A stretch of 64,000 nucleotides of DNA from Edaphobacter aggregans DSM 19364 (GTDB lineage Bacteria > Acidobacteriota > Terriglobia > Terriglobales > Acidobacteriaceae). The position numbers and the translations under genes were made by a program. Below the pieces are notes generated by a model. That model searched no databases and had not been told where the DNA came from. It was given only the letters and a program-made list of their open reading frames with translations. Positions 1 through 10,079 of the stretch are shown here, one piece after another; the first letter of the stretch is position 1; the number at the start of each line of letters is the position of its first letter. Where the stretch lies: positions 475,960 through 539,959 of the forward strand of contig NZ_JQKI01000001.1 of NCBI RefSeq assembly GCF_000745965.1, given 5' to 3'.

Positions 1-1104
1 TCCGAGATTGCGGGCATGGACGCGGTGCTGATCTGCGTACCCACGCCGCTGAATCCGGACCATACGCCCGATATGAGCTACGTGGTCTCGACGATCGAGG
101 CGATCGCGCCGCATCTGCGCGCGGGCCAGCTGGTGGTGCTCGAGAGCACGACGTATCCGGGGACGACCGAGGAGATCATCGTCGAGACGATCAATCGCCA
201 TGGACGGGCGAAGGGCGTCCAAGCGCTGCGCGGAGAGGCATCGGATGCCTCGCGGGATCTGGACGGCGTGATGGTGGCCTTCTCGCCGGAGCGCGAGGAT
301 CCGGGCAACCTGATTACGCCGCGGCGCGATATTCCGAAGGTGATCGGCGGGGTGGATGCGCGCGCTACGGCGGCGGCCTCGGCTCTCTACGGAAGCGTGT
401 TTCGCAAGACGGTGTCGGTGTCTTCGCCGGCGGCGGCGGAGATGACGAAGCTGCTCGAGAACATCTACCGCTCGGTGAATATCGCGCTGGTCAACGAGCT
501 GAAGCAAATCTGCCTGAAGATGGGCATCGACATCTGGGAGGTGATCGAGGCGGCAGGCACCAAGCCCTTTGGTTTCCAGGCGTTCTATCCGGGGCCAGGC
601 GTGGGCGGTCACTGCATCCCGGTCGATCCGTTTTACCTGAACTGGAAGGCGCAGCAGTTCGGCATTCAGGCGAAGTTCATCGAACTGGCCGGCGAGGTGA
701 ATGAGGACATGCCGCGCTACGTCGTGCAGTCCACCCAGCGCGCGCTCGAGCGCCAGGGAGCCGGGCTGCGCGGGGCGAACGTACTGGTGCTGGGCGTGGC
801 CTACAAGCGCGATGTGGACGACCTGCGCGAATCGCCGTCGCTGACGATCATCGATCTGCTGGAGCGCGAGGGAGCGACCGTGGAGTACAACGATCCCTTC
901 TTCCCCGAGGTGGGGCGCGGACGCCACTACGACCTGCGCCGGCGCTCGACGCCGCTTGAGAATCTCGGGCGGTTCGACTGCGTGCTGATCGCTACGGACC
1001 ACTCGCTGTACAACTTCGGCGAGATCGTCGAGCAGTCGCGGCTGGTGATCGATACGAGGAATGCAACGCGGTCGATCGATTCGCCGAAGATCATGCGCTG
1101 CTGA
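1..1104 (+). CDS. Nucleotide-sugar (UDP-sugar) dehydrogenase, 5'-partial
   Basis: The reading frame is open from base 1, so the N-terminal NAD-binding Rossmann start lies outside the window. What remains is the rest of a UDP-glucose/GDP-mannose dehydrogenase family protein (WecC/TviB/WbpA type). These NAD-dependent enzymes oxidise C6 of a UDP-sugar to the uronic acid for polysaccharide or O-antigen synthesis. Visible motifs are VPTPLN near the start, ESTTYPGTT, SPEREDPG, and the catalytic-loop GGHCIPVDPF, whose cysteine is codon 205 of the visible part. The C-terminal UDP-binding domain (GVAYKRDVDDLRESPS) is complete. The TGA ends at 1104. The substrate cannot be told from sequence alone. A GT4 glycosyltransferase occurs 15 kb away, but no surrounding polysaccharide operon is visible here. 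Confidence 0.9.
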   Translation, partial: SEIAGMDAVLICVPTPLNPDHTPDMSYVVSTIEAIAPHLRAGQLVVLESTTYPGTTEEIIVETINRHGRAKGVQALRGEASDASRDLDGVMVAFSPEREDPGNLITPRRDIPKVIGGVDARATAAASALYGSVFRKTVSVSSPAAAEMTKLLENIYRSVNIALVNELKQICLKMGIDIWEVIEAAGTKPFGFQAFYPGPGVGGHCIPVDPFYLNWKAQQFGIQAKFIELAGEVNEDMPRYVVQSTQRALERQGAGLRGANVLVLGVAYKRDVDDLRESPSLTIIDLLEREGATVEYNDPFFPEVGRGRHYDLRRRSTPLENLGRFDCVLIATDHSLYNFGEIVEQSRLVIDTRNATRSIDSPKIMRC

Positions 1105-1231
1105 TTCAGGTTCACGCTGCTGATCTGGCTCTTGCTGCGGAGAGCCCTCAAACTATAAGAAAACTCTCATCCTGATCTGATTATTTCTCGGGGTTCTCCC
1201 CTTCTGCGGCATTGACTTCGCGCCCACCTGC

Positions 1232-4200
1232 TTGCAGCATCGAGAGCAGGTGTCTGCAAGTAGAGCAGTCGGCGCGCCTATGGGGCCAGGGGAATCCTTA
1301 CAACTCGATCAGCGGTGGTACGGCGTTCGCGGGCTTGCGGGCACATTGGTGCTCGGCTTCCTGTTGTGGCCGGCGTCGCTGATGGTCGCGAAGGCGCAGG
1401 TTCGGCCGGCGCTTCCTGCTGAGTCGACGGACGCTTCGGCGAGCGGTGCTTCGGCTTCGCCTGAGCTTCGGGCGCGGCGGTTTCTTGCGGGCCGCTCGGC
1501 AGACGGCAGTGGGGGCGGCGCGCAGGCGATGGAGGCGGCGTGGGGGCAGCATGCGGCGCTTGCCTCGCAGCAGACGGTTGCTCAGGGTATCGGGCAACGC
1601 ATCGCGCAGGCTCGCGGTGTCTTCTCGCCGCAGGCTTTGTCGCCCCGGCTTACGAGTCTCGATACGGCGTGGCAGCCGTTGGGCCCGGCGCAGGTGCTGA
1701 GCGCGGCCTACGGCAAGGTGACGGGGCGCGTGACCGCGATCGCGATCGACTCGACGGACGCGAGCGGCAACACGGTGTACCTGGGAACGACGGGTGGGGG
1801 CGTGTGGAAGTCGACCAACGCGGCGGGTCCGGCGGCGGCGGTGAGCTTTGCGCCGCTGACCGATACGCTGCCAGTCTTCAGCGCGAATGCGGGCACGGCG
1901 GCGATCCCGTCGCTGAGCATCGGCGCCGTAAGCGTCGAGGGCAGCGTGGTGCTGGCGGGCACGGGCGACCCGAACGATGCGACCGACTCCTTCTACGGCG
2001 AGGGGCTGCTGCGGTCGGCCGATGGAGGGCTGACGTGGACGCTGATCCGCAACTCGCAGGACGGCGCGAACGGCAATCATCGTTTTACGGGGCTGAGCTT
2101 TGCAGGCTTTGCATGGAGCACGGCGTCGCCAGGAACGGTGGTGGCGGCTGTCTCGCACTCGGCCGAGGGCGCGGTGGTGGGAGCGGCGGATACGCAGGCG
2201 AGCGTGATGGGGCTGTACTACTCGACTGACGCGGGCGTGACGTGGCAGATGAGCACGGTGATGGACGGCGCGCAGATCGTGCAGCGTCCGCTGCTGTCGG
2301 GCGGTCAGGGCGGCAACGCGGCGACGGCGGTGGTGTGGAATCCCGTGCGCAAGCGCTTCCACGCGGCGCTACGGTTTCACGGCTACTACGAGTCGGCCGA
2401 CGGCATCACGTGGACGCGGCTGGCGCAGCAGCCGGGAACGGGGCTGACGACGAGCGCGTGCCCGGCGAACACGGACACCGTCGGCAACAGCGGCTGCCCG
2501 ATCTCTCGCGGGGCGCTCGCGGTGGAGCCGGCGAGCGGTGACATGTTTGCCTTGACCGTCGATAGCAGCAACAGGGATCAGGGGCTGTGGCGCGATGCGT
2601 GCGCGAACACAGGCAGCGGCTGCGCGGGCGGCGTTCAGTTTGCGCAGCGGCTTGGTGGAACGTCGCTCGAGGTGGGCGCGGGAAGCACGACGATTGCGCA
2701 GGGCGACTACAACCTTGCGCTAGCGGCGGTCGCCTCCTGGGGCGACACGCTGGTGTTTGCGGGGACGGTGGATCTCTATCGGTGCGCGCTCTCGGGCGGC
2801 TGCGCGACGCTGCGCAACACGACCAATGCTTTGAACGGTTGCGGCGCTCCGGCGAAGGTGGCTCCCGCGCAGCATGCTCTGGCGGCGCTGGCCACGACGG
2901 GGCAGCCACTTCTCTTCGTGGGCAACGACGGCGGTGTGTGGCGCTCGAGCGACGGCGTGAACCAGCAGGCGACGCCATGCTCGGCCGACAACGCTGCGCA
3001 CTTCGACAATTTGAACGGCGGCCTGCCTGGGCTCGCTGGCTGAGGTAGTGAGTATCGCGCAGCATCCCAGCGATGCGGCGACGCTGGTGGTGGGGATGGG
3101 AGCGAACGGGACCGCTGCGACAACGACGGCCACGAGCGCGACCGCAGCGTGGCCGCAGCTTTCGGCGGGTGAGGGCGGCGGCGTGGCGATCGATCCAGCG
3201 AATCCGGCGCTGTGGTACATCACGACGGCGGCGGGGGTGAGCATACGTCGCTGCGCGAACGGTGGCGCGTGCACGGCCGCCGACTTTGCCGGTGCGCCGA
3301 CGATCGGGCCTGCCGAGACCTCGCGCGATCTCTCGCTGATCGACACGCCGTGGCTGCTCGATCCTGCGCGGTCTTCGAATGTGATGGTGGGGACGTGCCG
3401 TATGTGGCGCGGGCCGGGCGCGAGCGGAGCGCTGTGGTCCGGGGCGAACGCGATCAGCCAGATGCTTGGAGGATCGCAGAGTCCGGCGTGCGCGACGACG
3501 AATCCCGTAATTCGCTCGCTGGCGGCGGGCGGACCTGCTTCAAATGCGACCAGCGCGCAGAACGCCGGTGCGCAGGTGATCTACGCGGGGATGGCGGGGG
3601 CGCTGGACGGCGGCGGCAGCGCGGGCGGTCACCTGTTCGTCACGCAGGCCGCGGGCACGGTGACGAGCGCGAGCGCGTGGAGCGATATGACTGCCTCGCC
3701 GGTGACGACGAACGGCCTGACGAGCACGTTCAATCCGAACGGCTACGATCTTTCGTCGATTGCGGTGGACCCGCACGATGGGACGGGCCGCACCGTGTAC
3801 GTGACGGTGATGGGGATTTAACAGCGCGCATGTGTATCGCTCGGTGGATGCGGGAGCGCACTGGACGAACATCACGCGGAACCTTCCGCCGGCACCGGCG
3901 AACAGCGTCGTGATCGATCCGAACGATGCGAACACGGTGTATGTCGCGATGGATACGGGCGTCTACGTGACGACGCAGGTGACGACATGCGAGACGGCGA
4001 ACTGCTGGAGCGTGTACGGCACGGGCTTCCGAACGCTCCGGTGACGCAGCTGGTTGTGGGTTCGGCGCTGCCTACCGGCGACGGGCGCGCGGGCGAGCTG
4101 CGCGCAGCGACGTACGGGCGCGGCGTGTGGCAGATTCCGCTGCTGACGGCTGCGACACCGGCGCAGCCTGCGATCTCGCTGTCTCCTTCGGTGCTTACAT

Positions 4201-5941
4201 TTGCGAGCCAGGCGGTGGCGACGGCGAGCGCGCCGCAGCCGGTGACGGTTACAAATACAGGGAGTGCTGCGCTCACGATCAGCCAGATTGCGATCAGCCA
4301 GGCATCGACGCCGCTCGGGCCCGAGAGCGAGTTTGCGGAGACCGACAACTGCGTCGGCGCGCCGATTGCCGTGGGCCAGAGCTGCATGGTGCAGGTGACC
4401 TTCGCTCCGGTCGCGACGGGGAACCGCAGCGCGACGATGACCATCTCCGGCAACGTTGCGGGCGGGCAGGGGACGGTTGCGTTGAGCGGCACGGCGACGG
4501 CTGCGGGCGCGGTGGTGCTGACGCCAGTGGTGCTCAGCTTTCCGTCGACGGCGGTGAACGCGACGAGCGCCGCGCAGAACATTACGGTCTCGAACACGGG
4601 CGGCGCGTCGCTGAGCCTTGGTGCCGCTGCGGTGACGGGAGACTTCAGGATCTCGGCCAACACCTGCGGCGCGACGCTTGCGGCGAACACCGGCTGCACT
4701 GTTGCGATCGTCTTTGCGCCAACGGCTTCGGGCACGCGTACGGGAAGCTTCACGATCGCGGCCGGCGCCGATACGCTGACGGCTCAGCTGAACAGCACTG
4801 CGGTGCTTCCGGCGACGGATACGCTTGCGCCCGCGAGCCTCAGCTTTGCGGCGCAGCAGCTTGGTACGTCGAGCGCGGCCCAGCAGGTGACCCTGACCAA
4901 TGCGGGCGACGTTGCGCTGACGCTGATCTCGGCGCAGATTGCGAGCGGCGATTTTGTGGCGGTGAACTCTTGCGGCAACTCGCTGGCTGCGCATGCGAGC
5001 TGCGGGATCAGCGTGGTCTTTCAGCCGAAGAGTGTGGGACCGCCGCCGGGCGTGTTGACGGTTGCGGACGAGTTCCGCTCGCAGAGCGTCGCGCTGAGCG
5101 GGACGGGGGTGGCGCCGCCGGGCGTATCGCTGTCGCCGCTGTTTGGGTTGAGCTTTCCGGCGACGGGCGTGGGGCTGAGCTCGGCCACGCAGACCGTGAC
5201 CCTGACGAACAACGGCGGCCTTCCTCTGGCGATCGCGACGGTAGCGGTGAGCGGCGACTTCGCGGTAGTTCCGGGCAGCAGCACGTGCGGCGACAGACTC
5301 GCGATCAGCGATGCCTGCACGATGCAGATCGCCTTCCGTCCCGTGGTTGGGGGTTCGCGCTCGGGCGCGCTGACGATTGCGGACAACGCGAACAACTCTC
5401 CGCAGGCGCTGTCGCTGAGCGGGTCGGGGTGGACTATTCGCTGGCCCCCAACGGACCGTCGGCGGTGACGGTGACGAGCGGCCAGAGCGCGGTCTTTCCT
5501 CTGCTGCTGCGCTCCGGGCCTGCGGTTGCGGGAACTACGGTGAGCTTGGCGTGCACGGGGGCTCCGGCAAATTCGACATGCAAGGTTGCGCCGTCGAGCG
5601 TGGCGGTGGACGGTAACTCGACGACGGTCTCGGTGACGGTGCTGACCGGGGTTGCGGGCTCGGCTTCTTTGGCGCCGTGGCACGGGCGAATCATGTGGGC
5701 CGCGCTGCTGGCGCCCTTCGGGCTGATTACTGTGCGGCGCAGGCGGATGGCGGCAGTTGCGGTGCTTTGTGTGCTGCTGGTTGCAGGCGGATGCGGCTCG
5801 GGGCGGCTGATTCCCTCCTCCGGCAGCCCGGGCTCGGGAGGTTCGGGTACGCCGACGCCTGCGGGGAGCTACAACATCGTTGTGACTGCGACAGCCGCGG
5901 GGCTTACACGGACGGTGAATCTGACGCTGGTAGTGCAGTAG
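1232..5941 (+). pseudogene. Broken BNR-repeat / HYDIN-like surface protein
   Basis: This was one large secreted protein, now split by four frameshifts. An N-terminal signal or anchor segment (start TTG 1232 or ATG 1280) is followed by sialidase/VPS10-like BNR repeats (LRSADGGLTWT, YYSTDAGVTWQ, VYRSVDAGAHWTN), then four HYDIN-like choice-of-anchor D repeats (about 4150-5420), a proline/glycine-rich linker and a last Ig-like tail with hydrophobic stretches. The lesions I can place are a GCCT tandem duplication at 3021-3028, one extra base near 3816, one missing base near 4026 and one missing G in a G-run near 5426. Correcting each restores continuous protein similarity (for example GGLGSLAEVVSIAQ). 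The ancestral role was probably an extracellular carbohydrate-binding or adhesin-like protein; no catalytic site is recognisable. It is a pseudogene unless the assembly carries errors. Confidence 0.75.
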
Positions 5942-6003
5942 TGCGGTTGGCGTTCGTGGTTGAGAAGCAGGTCCCTCCGCTACGCGCTGCGCGCTCCGGT
6001 CGG

Positions 6004-6097
6004 GATGACAATTTCATGGGCCTGGTTAGGATGACAATTTCATGGGCCTGGTTAGGATGACAACTCATGGGCCGGTCGGGCTGACAACTTATGGGCG
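6004..6097. repeat. 26-bp tandem repeat (about 3.6 units)
   Basis: Units start at 6004, 6030, 6056 and 6081. The first two are identical and the last two have diverged. Each begins GATGACAA and ends GGGCCTGGTTAG or a variant. The array is fused to the 3' end of a P4-type dispersed repeat (about 5970-6010: CTACGCGCTGCGCGCTCC followed by GATGAC). It lies between the broken BNR gene and the convergent flavoprotein gene. Confidence 0.85.
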
Positions 6098-6109
6098 AGA
6101 CAGCGAACG

Positions 6110-7291
6110 TTAGACGGCGCGGCCGGCGCTGGCTCCTGAGGCCCAGGCCCACTGGAAGTTGTAGCCGCCGAGCCAGCCGGTCACGTCGACGACCTCGCCG
6201 ATGAAGTGGAGGCCGGGCACCCGGCGGCTCTCCATGGTCTTCGCGTCCAGCTCGCCGGTGTCGACGCCTCCGGCAGTGACCTCGGCCTTGGCGTAGCCTT
6301 CGGTGCCGGCGGGGGGGATGTGCCAGGCGTGCAGGTCGCACTCGAAGCGGGTGAGCGAGGCGTTGGTCCAGTCGGCGGGCGGCGTGAGCGCGAGCCAGCG
6401 CTCGGCCATGCGTGTGGGCAGGGCGGCGCGTAGGGCGTTGAGCGCAGACGCTGGATCGCGTCTCGCATTGCGGGCGAGCAGCGGGGCGATGATCTCGGAG
6501 CCTGGTGCGAGGTCGAGCTCGACGGTGCCTCCAGGCTGCCAGTAGGAGGAGGCCTGCAGGATCGCTGGGCCGCTGAGGCCGCGGTGCGTGATGAGCATCT
6601 TCTCGCGGAAGCGTGTGGGGTGCTTCCCGTCGGTTGCCGCGATCACTTCGGTCGAGACGCCGGTGAGGTCGCACCAGCGTTGGCTATCTTCATTATTGAA
6701 GAGGAGGGGGACCAAGGCGGGGCGGCAGGGGATGATGTTGAGGCCGAACTGGCTGGCGATGCGGTAGCCGAGATCGGTCGCGCCCATCTTGGGGATGGAG
6801 AGGCCGCCGGTGGCGACGACGACGGAGTTGGTGCGGAACGTGCCAGCGGTGGTCTCGACGAGGAAGCGAGCGGCGGCGCCGGAGTTCGTGACGGAGTGGA
6901 TGGTGGTGGCGGAGAGGATGCGGACGCCGGCGTCGCGGCACTCGCGCTCGAGCATGGTGACGATCTGCTGGGCGGAGTGGTCGCAGAAGAGCTGGCCGAG
7001 GGTCTTCTCGTGGTAGGGGATGCCGTGCTTTTCGACCAGGGCGATGATGTCGGCGGGGGTGAAGCGGGCGAGGGCTGATTTGGCGAAGTGGGGGTTCGCG
7101 GAGAGGAAGTTCTCGGCGCGCGCATTCACGTTGGTGAAGTTGCAGCGGCCTCCGCCGGAGATGAGGATCTTTTTGCCGATGCGGTCGGCGTGGTCGAGGA
7201 CGACGGCGCGTCGGCCGCGGCGGCCCGCCTCGATGGCGCACATCAGCCCGGCGGCGCCTGCTCCCAGAACTACGACGTCAGCGGTGTGCAC
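6110..7291 (-). CDS. FAD-dependent oxidoreductase, HI0933/YhiN/BaiN-type
   Basis: A 393-residue flavoprotein of the HI0933-like family (annotated as NAD(P)/FAD-dependent or aminoacetone-oxidase-family FAD-binding proteins). The N-terminal dinucleotide-binding motif is GAGAAGLMCAIEAGRRG, with the acidic residue ending beta-2 at VVLDHAD. It is followed by the family hallmark ISGGGRCNFTN and, later, the inserted substrate domain and the C-terminal FAD signature (GLHFIGEVVDVTGWLGGYN). Length and motif order match complete family members. The physiological substrate of most members is unknown; a few reduce bile-acid intermediates. The gene converges on the broken BNR gene, with the 26-bp tandem repeat between them. 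Confidence 0.9.
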   Translation of the reverse strand: MHTADVVVLGAGAAGLMCAIEAGRRGRRAVVLDHADRIGKKILISGGGRCNFTNVNARAENFLSANPHFAKSALARFTPADIIALVEKHGIPYHEKTLGQLFCDHSAQQIVTMLERECRDAGVRILSATTIHSVTNSGAAARFLVETTAGTFRTNSVVVATGGLSIPKMGATDLGYRIASQFGLNIIPCRPALVPLLFNNEDSQRWCDLTGVSTEVIAATDGKHPTRFREKMLITHRGLSGPAILQASSYWQPGGTVELDLAPGSEIIAPLLARNARRDPASALNALRAALPTRMAERWLALTPPADWTNASLTRFECDLHAWHIPPAGTEGYAKAEVTAGGVDTGELDAKTMESRRVPGLHFIGEVVDVTGWLGGYNFQWAWASGASAGRAV

Positions 7292-7395
7292 GCAATCCTC
7301 AGTCCTGAGGATATCAACCGTGTTGCAACTTTAGGGTCATTGTTGCCGAAACGGAAGCAACTTCAAATCGTGGTTGCAGCAGTGTGAGGAGAGCT

Positions 7396-9273
7396 ATGTC
7401 TATGTTTTTGCGAGATCAACATCAAGGTCTGCGGTCTGCGGTGCTTGCGGCCGCAGCGGCAGTCTGTGTTCTGGGAACGACCGGCTGCGGGATGGGGAAG
7501 ATCTCGTCGCCGTCGGCTTTGAGCGGCCAGGAGTTCAACGGGGTGATCATGGGCGGGGGCCAGCCGGTCTCGGGGGCGAACATCCAACTCTACACGCCGA
7601 GCACGAGCGGGTATGCGGCGACAGCGGCTACGCTCTTCAACCGGACTGTGACCTCGGATGCGAACGGGCACTTCAACTTTACCGGCGCGTATACGTGTCC
7701 TTCGGCGTCGACGCCGGTTTATCTGGTGATTACGGGTGGCAATCCGGGGCTGCCGGCGGGGACGAATAACTCGGCGCTGGCGCTGATGGGGCTGCTGGGC
7801 AACTGCGGCGACATGACGGCCTCGAGCTCCTTTGTGATTAATGAGCTGACGACGGTGGCGGCGGTGTGGGCGCTGGCGCCGTTCATGACGGACTACGCGC
7901 ACATCGGCACCAGCCCGGCGAACGCGCAGGGGCTGGCGAATGCGTTCACGACGGCGCAGGCGCTGGTGGACATCCACACGGGGAAGACTCCGGGGGTGGC
8001 GGCGAACATCGCTACAGTTCCATCGGCGGAGATCGGGACGCTGGGGGCGATCCTTGCGTCGTGCGTGAACTCGAACGGCAGCACGGCGGCGTCGGCGGGC
8101 TGCGGGCGGCTGTTTACGGCGGCGACTCCTTCGGGAGGAAGCACTCCGACGAACACGATTACGGCGGCGTTGGATATCGCGCGCAATCCGGGACACAACG
8201 TCGGGACGCTGTTCAGCGCGTTTTCGCCGACGGGAACCTATCAGCCGCTGCTGACGATTGCACCGCCGGACTGGACGCTTGCGATCAACTACGTCTCGCC
8301 GGCGTTCACGCTGCCGAGCGACCTGGCGATCGATTCGCAGGGCAACGCGTGGGTGCTGAGCATGGGGAGCGGCGATGCCAACTCGAGCACGGTGAGCATT
8401 CTGAACACGGGCGGTCTGCTGGCGACGTTCCCGCAGCAGGGGGTGACGTACAACCGCATGGCGCTCGATCCGTATGACGAGCCGTGGGTGACGAGCACAC
8501 TCTACTCGAACGTCTCGGAGCTGAGCAGCTCGGGCACGCGGGTGGGCAATCCGTTTACGGGCGGCGGAGTGCAGGGGCCGGGGCCGATGGCGTTCGACGG
8601 CTACGGCAACCTGTGGACGCTGAACAACGGGCCGACGGCGAGCAAGCTGAGCGCGAACGGCGCGGCGCTTTCGCCGGGCGCGGGGTTCAGCCTGGGCGAT
8701 TCGTCGGCGGCGACGGCCCTGGCGCTGGACACCTCGGGCAACGCGTGGATTGCGGACAGCAACAGCAACACGGTGATCGTGCTCGACAACAACGGGGCGC
8801 AGATTCCCGGCTCGCCGTACAGTGGGGCGGGGATTACGGATCCGTTTGCGGTTGCGGTGGACTCGACGGGCGGCGCGTGGGTGGCGAACCGCACGGGCCA
8901 CAGTTTGAGCCGGTTGACCAGCAACGGCACGGCGGTGTTTGGCAGCCCTTACTTCGGTGCGGGGCTGAGCTCGCCGATCGACCTGGCGGTGGACGGACTG
9001 GGCAGCGTGTGGCTGGTGAACTCGGGCACGAGCAGCGTGTCGGAGTTTCTGTCGACTGGCAGGGCGCAGTCGGGCGGCAGCGGCTACGGGAGCGCGGCGA
9101 TGGCAAACCCGGTGCGCGTGGCGATCGACAAGTCGGGCAACGTCTGGGTCGCGAACCTGGGGACCTCGACGGCCGGGACCGGGATGATCACGGAGATTGT
9201 GGGCGCGGCGGCTCCGGTGGTGACGCCGGCTTCGGTGGCAATCCAGAACAATGCTCTGAACCAGCGGCCCTGA
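7396..9273 (+). CDS. NHL/Vgb-like repeat lipoprotein
   Basis: I place the start at ATG 7396 because GAGGAGA lies a few bases upstream; an in-frame GTG at 7384 is less likely. The 625-residue product has a signal peptide ending in a probable lipobox (LGTTGCG). A carboxypeptidase-regulatory-like beta domain follows (GGQPVSGANIQLY), then an alpha-helical region with FVINELTTVAAVWALAPFMTD, then NHL/virginiamycin-lyase-like repeats such as LALDTSGNAWIADSNSN and VAIDKSGNVWVANLGT that should build a beta-propeller. It is probably lipid-anchored and exposed outside the cytoplasm; no enzymatic residues are evident. A decayed paralogue lies at 18623-20512 on the other strand. A good intrinsic terminator follows at 9349-9382. 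Confidence 0.8.
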   Translation: MSMFLRDQHQGLRSAVLAAAAAVCVLGTTGCGMGKISSPSALSGQEFNGVIMGGGQPVSGANIQLYTPSTSGYAATAATLFNRTVTSDANGHFNFTGAYTCPSASTPVYLVITGGNPGLPAGTNNSALALMGLLGNCGDMTASSSFVINELTTVAAVWALAPFMTDYAHIGTSPANAQGLANAFTTAQALVDIHTGKTPGVAANIATVPSAEIGTLGAILASCVNSNGSTAASAGCGRLFTAATPSGGSTPTNTITAALDIARNPGHNVGTLFSAFSPTGTYQPLLTIAPPDWTLAINYVSPAFTLPSDLAIDSQGNAWVLSMGSGDANSSTVSILNTGGLLATFPQQGVTYNRMALDPYDEPWVTSTLYSNVSELSSSGTRVGNPFTGGGVQGPGPMAFDGYGNLWTLNNGPTASKLSANGAALSPGAGFSLGDSSAATALALDTSGNAWIADSNSNTVIVLDNNGAQIPGSPYSGAGITDPFAVAVDSTGGAWVANRTGHSLSRLTSNGTAVFGSPYFGAGLSSPIDLAVDGLGSVWLVNSGTSSVSEFLSTGRAQSGGSGYGSAAMANPVRVAIDKSGNVWVANLGTSTAGTGMITEIVGAAAPVVTPASVAIQNNALNQRP

Positions 9274-9280
9274 GGGTCCC

Positions 9281-9345
9281 CCCCCCCGTACTTTTTGTGC
9301 AAAGTTTTAGAAACAGATACTTTAGCCTGGTACTTCCTCGCAACA
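9281..9345. repeat. Copy 1 of a diverged intergenic element
   Basis: A stretch running from a C-homopolymer through GTACTTTTTGTGCAAAGT to CTGGTACTTCCT lies just after the NHL lipoprotein stop. It aligns along its length with 20590-20650 (GCGCAAAGTCTTCGATCCAG ... GGTGGGTACTTCTGG), next to the decayed paralogue. I infer a dispersed, slowly diverging intergenic element or a shared regulatory sequence. Confidence 0.5.
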
Positions 9346-9348
9346 TGC

Positions 9349-9382
9349 AAGCCCCGGAGAATCTCCCGGGGCTTTCTTTTTT
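9349..9382 (+). terminator. Rho-independent terminator after NHL lipoprotein gene
   Basis: Arms AAGCCCCGG and CCGGGGCTT form a 9-bp perfect stem, extendable by GA/TC, followed by a T-rich tract (TTCTTTTTT). Confidence 0.85.
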
Positions 9383-9507
9383 GCCACTACTTATATTGTA
9401 GGGAACTGGAGGTAATTGATCGGCGCATTTTTTGGAATTACTTTTTAGTGTAAGCTGTTTGTTTTGTGCATTTTGTGAGTCGTTGGCTGGAGAGAGGGGG
9501 TTGACAC

Positions 9508-9650
9508 GGCACCCCAGGGGCTGAAGCCCCTTTTCAGGATGGCCAGAGAGAGAGCCAAGCCTGAAGGCTTGGCGTACCTAGAGGCGGTTCGAGCTTCCGC
9601 TCCGCAGGGACGCACTCATGCCGCGATGAGGCTGCGTCATGAATGGGCGT
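9508..9650. repeat. Palindromic repeat cluster R1
   Basis: The 9383-9666 gap holds no gene. It carries head-to-tail palindromic modules: GGGGCTGAAGCCCC, then AAGCCTGAAGGCTT followed by GGCGTACCTAGA, a degenerate GGTTCGAGCTTC module, and a module with arms CACTCATG / TCATGAATGGG around CCGCGATGAGGCTGCG. R1 shows the uninterrupted form of two modules that carry insertions at 20855 and 21964. Confidence 0.8.
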
Positions 9651-9666
9651 TTCGGCGACAGTTCGC

Positions 9667-10029
9667 TCACTTCTTAGCAGCGCACGGATAGGCGTCGCGT
9701 AAGGCGGCAAGGACACCAATGGCTTTGTGTTGATCGAGAAATTTGGTGTTGTTGCCCATGTAGGCAACGTAGGTTTTGATCATGGTTCCGATGCTCACTC
9801 CAGTAGCGCATATCGAGTGCGACATAAGCGCTGCATCTACGAAACCACCGAAGTATATATCGCAGGTTCCGGCAAAGTAGTGGTCGTCAGTCGTTGCTGC
9901 AGCAGCAGGATGCTCGTGGACTCGAATGGCGGTCTGACACGCGTGGTAAAGAGCCGCGCCTTTAGACATATCAAGTTGGCCGAACTGCTGAAACGAGCCA
10001 GAGGATACCAAGAGAATCGGAGCAAGCAT
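9667..10029 (-). CDS. Rap1a/Tai-like small secreted protein
   Basis: I chose ATG at 10029 over the in-frame TTG at 10059 because it gives an N-terminus (MLAPILLVSSGSF) like a short signal peptide. The 120-residue product shows the layout of the Rap1a/Tai family (PF18602 type): cysteines in ALYHACQTAI and GTCDIYFGGFVDA, a central SICATGVSIGTMIKTYVAYM helix region, and a C-terminal ALRDAYPC. Founding members are periplasmic immunity proteins against type VI amidase effectors. Most homologues, however, are stand-alone small periplasmic proteins of unknown role. No effector or T6SS gene lies nearby, so an immunity role is not supported. It sits alone between two repeat clusters. Confidence 0.6.
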   Translation of the reverse strand: MLAPILLVSSGSFQQFGQLDMSKGAALYHACQTAIRVHEHPAAAATTDDHYFAGTCDIYFGGFVDAALMSHSICATGVSIGTMIKTYVAYMGNNTKFLDQHKAIGVLAALRDAYPCAAKK

Positions 10030-10079
10030 GGTTTCGACGATATCAAAATCGCGCCCCAACTAAACCAAGCACAGGAAGA

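Noticed and set aside
9508..9650. Insertion sequence with transposase
   Set aside because: The repeats are short palindromes without any open frame; no transposase gene was seen anywhere in the window.
9667..10029. Type VI secretion immunity locus
   Set aside because: Only a Rap1a/Tai-like protein is present; there is no effector, VgrG, Hcp or structural gene in the window.
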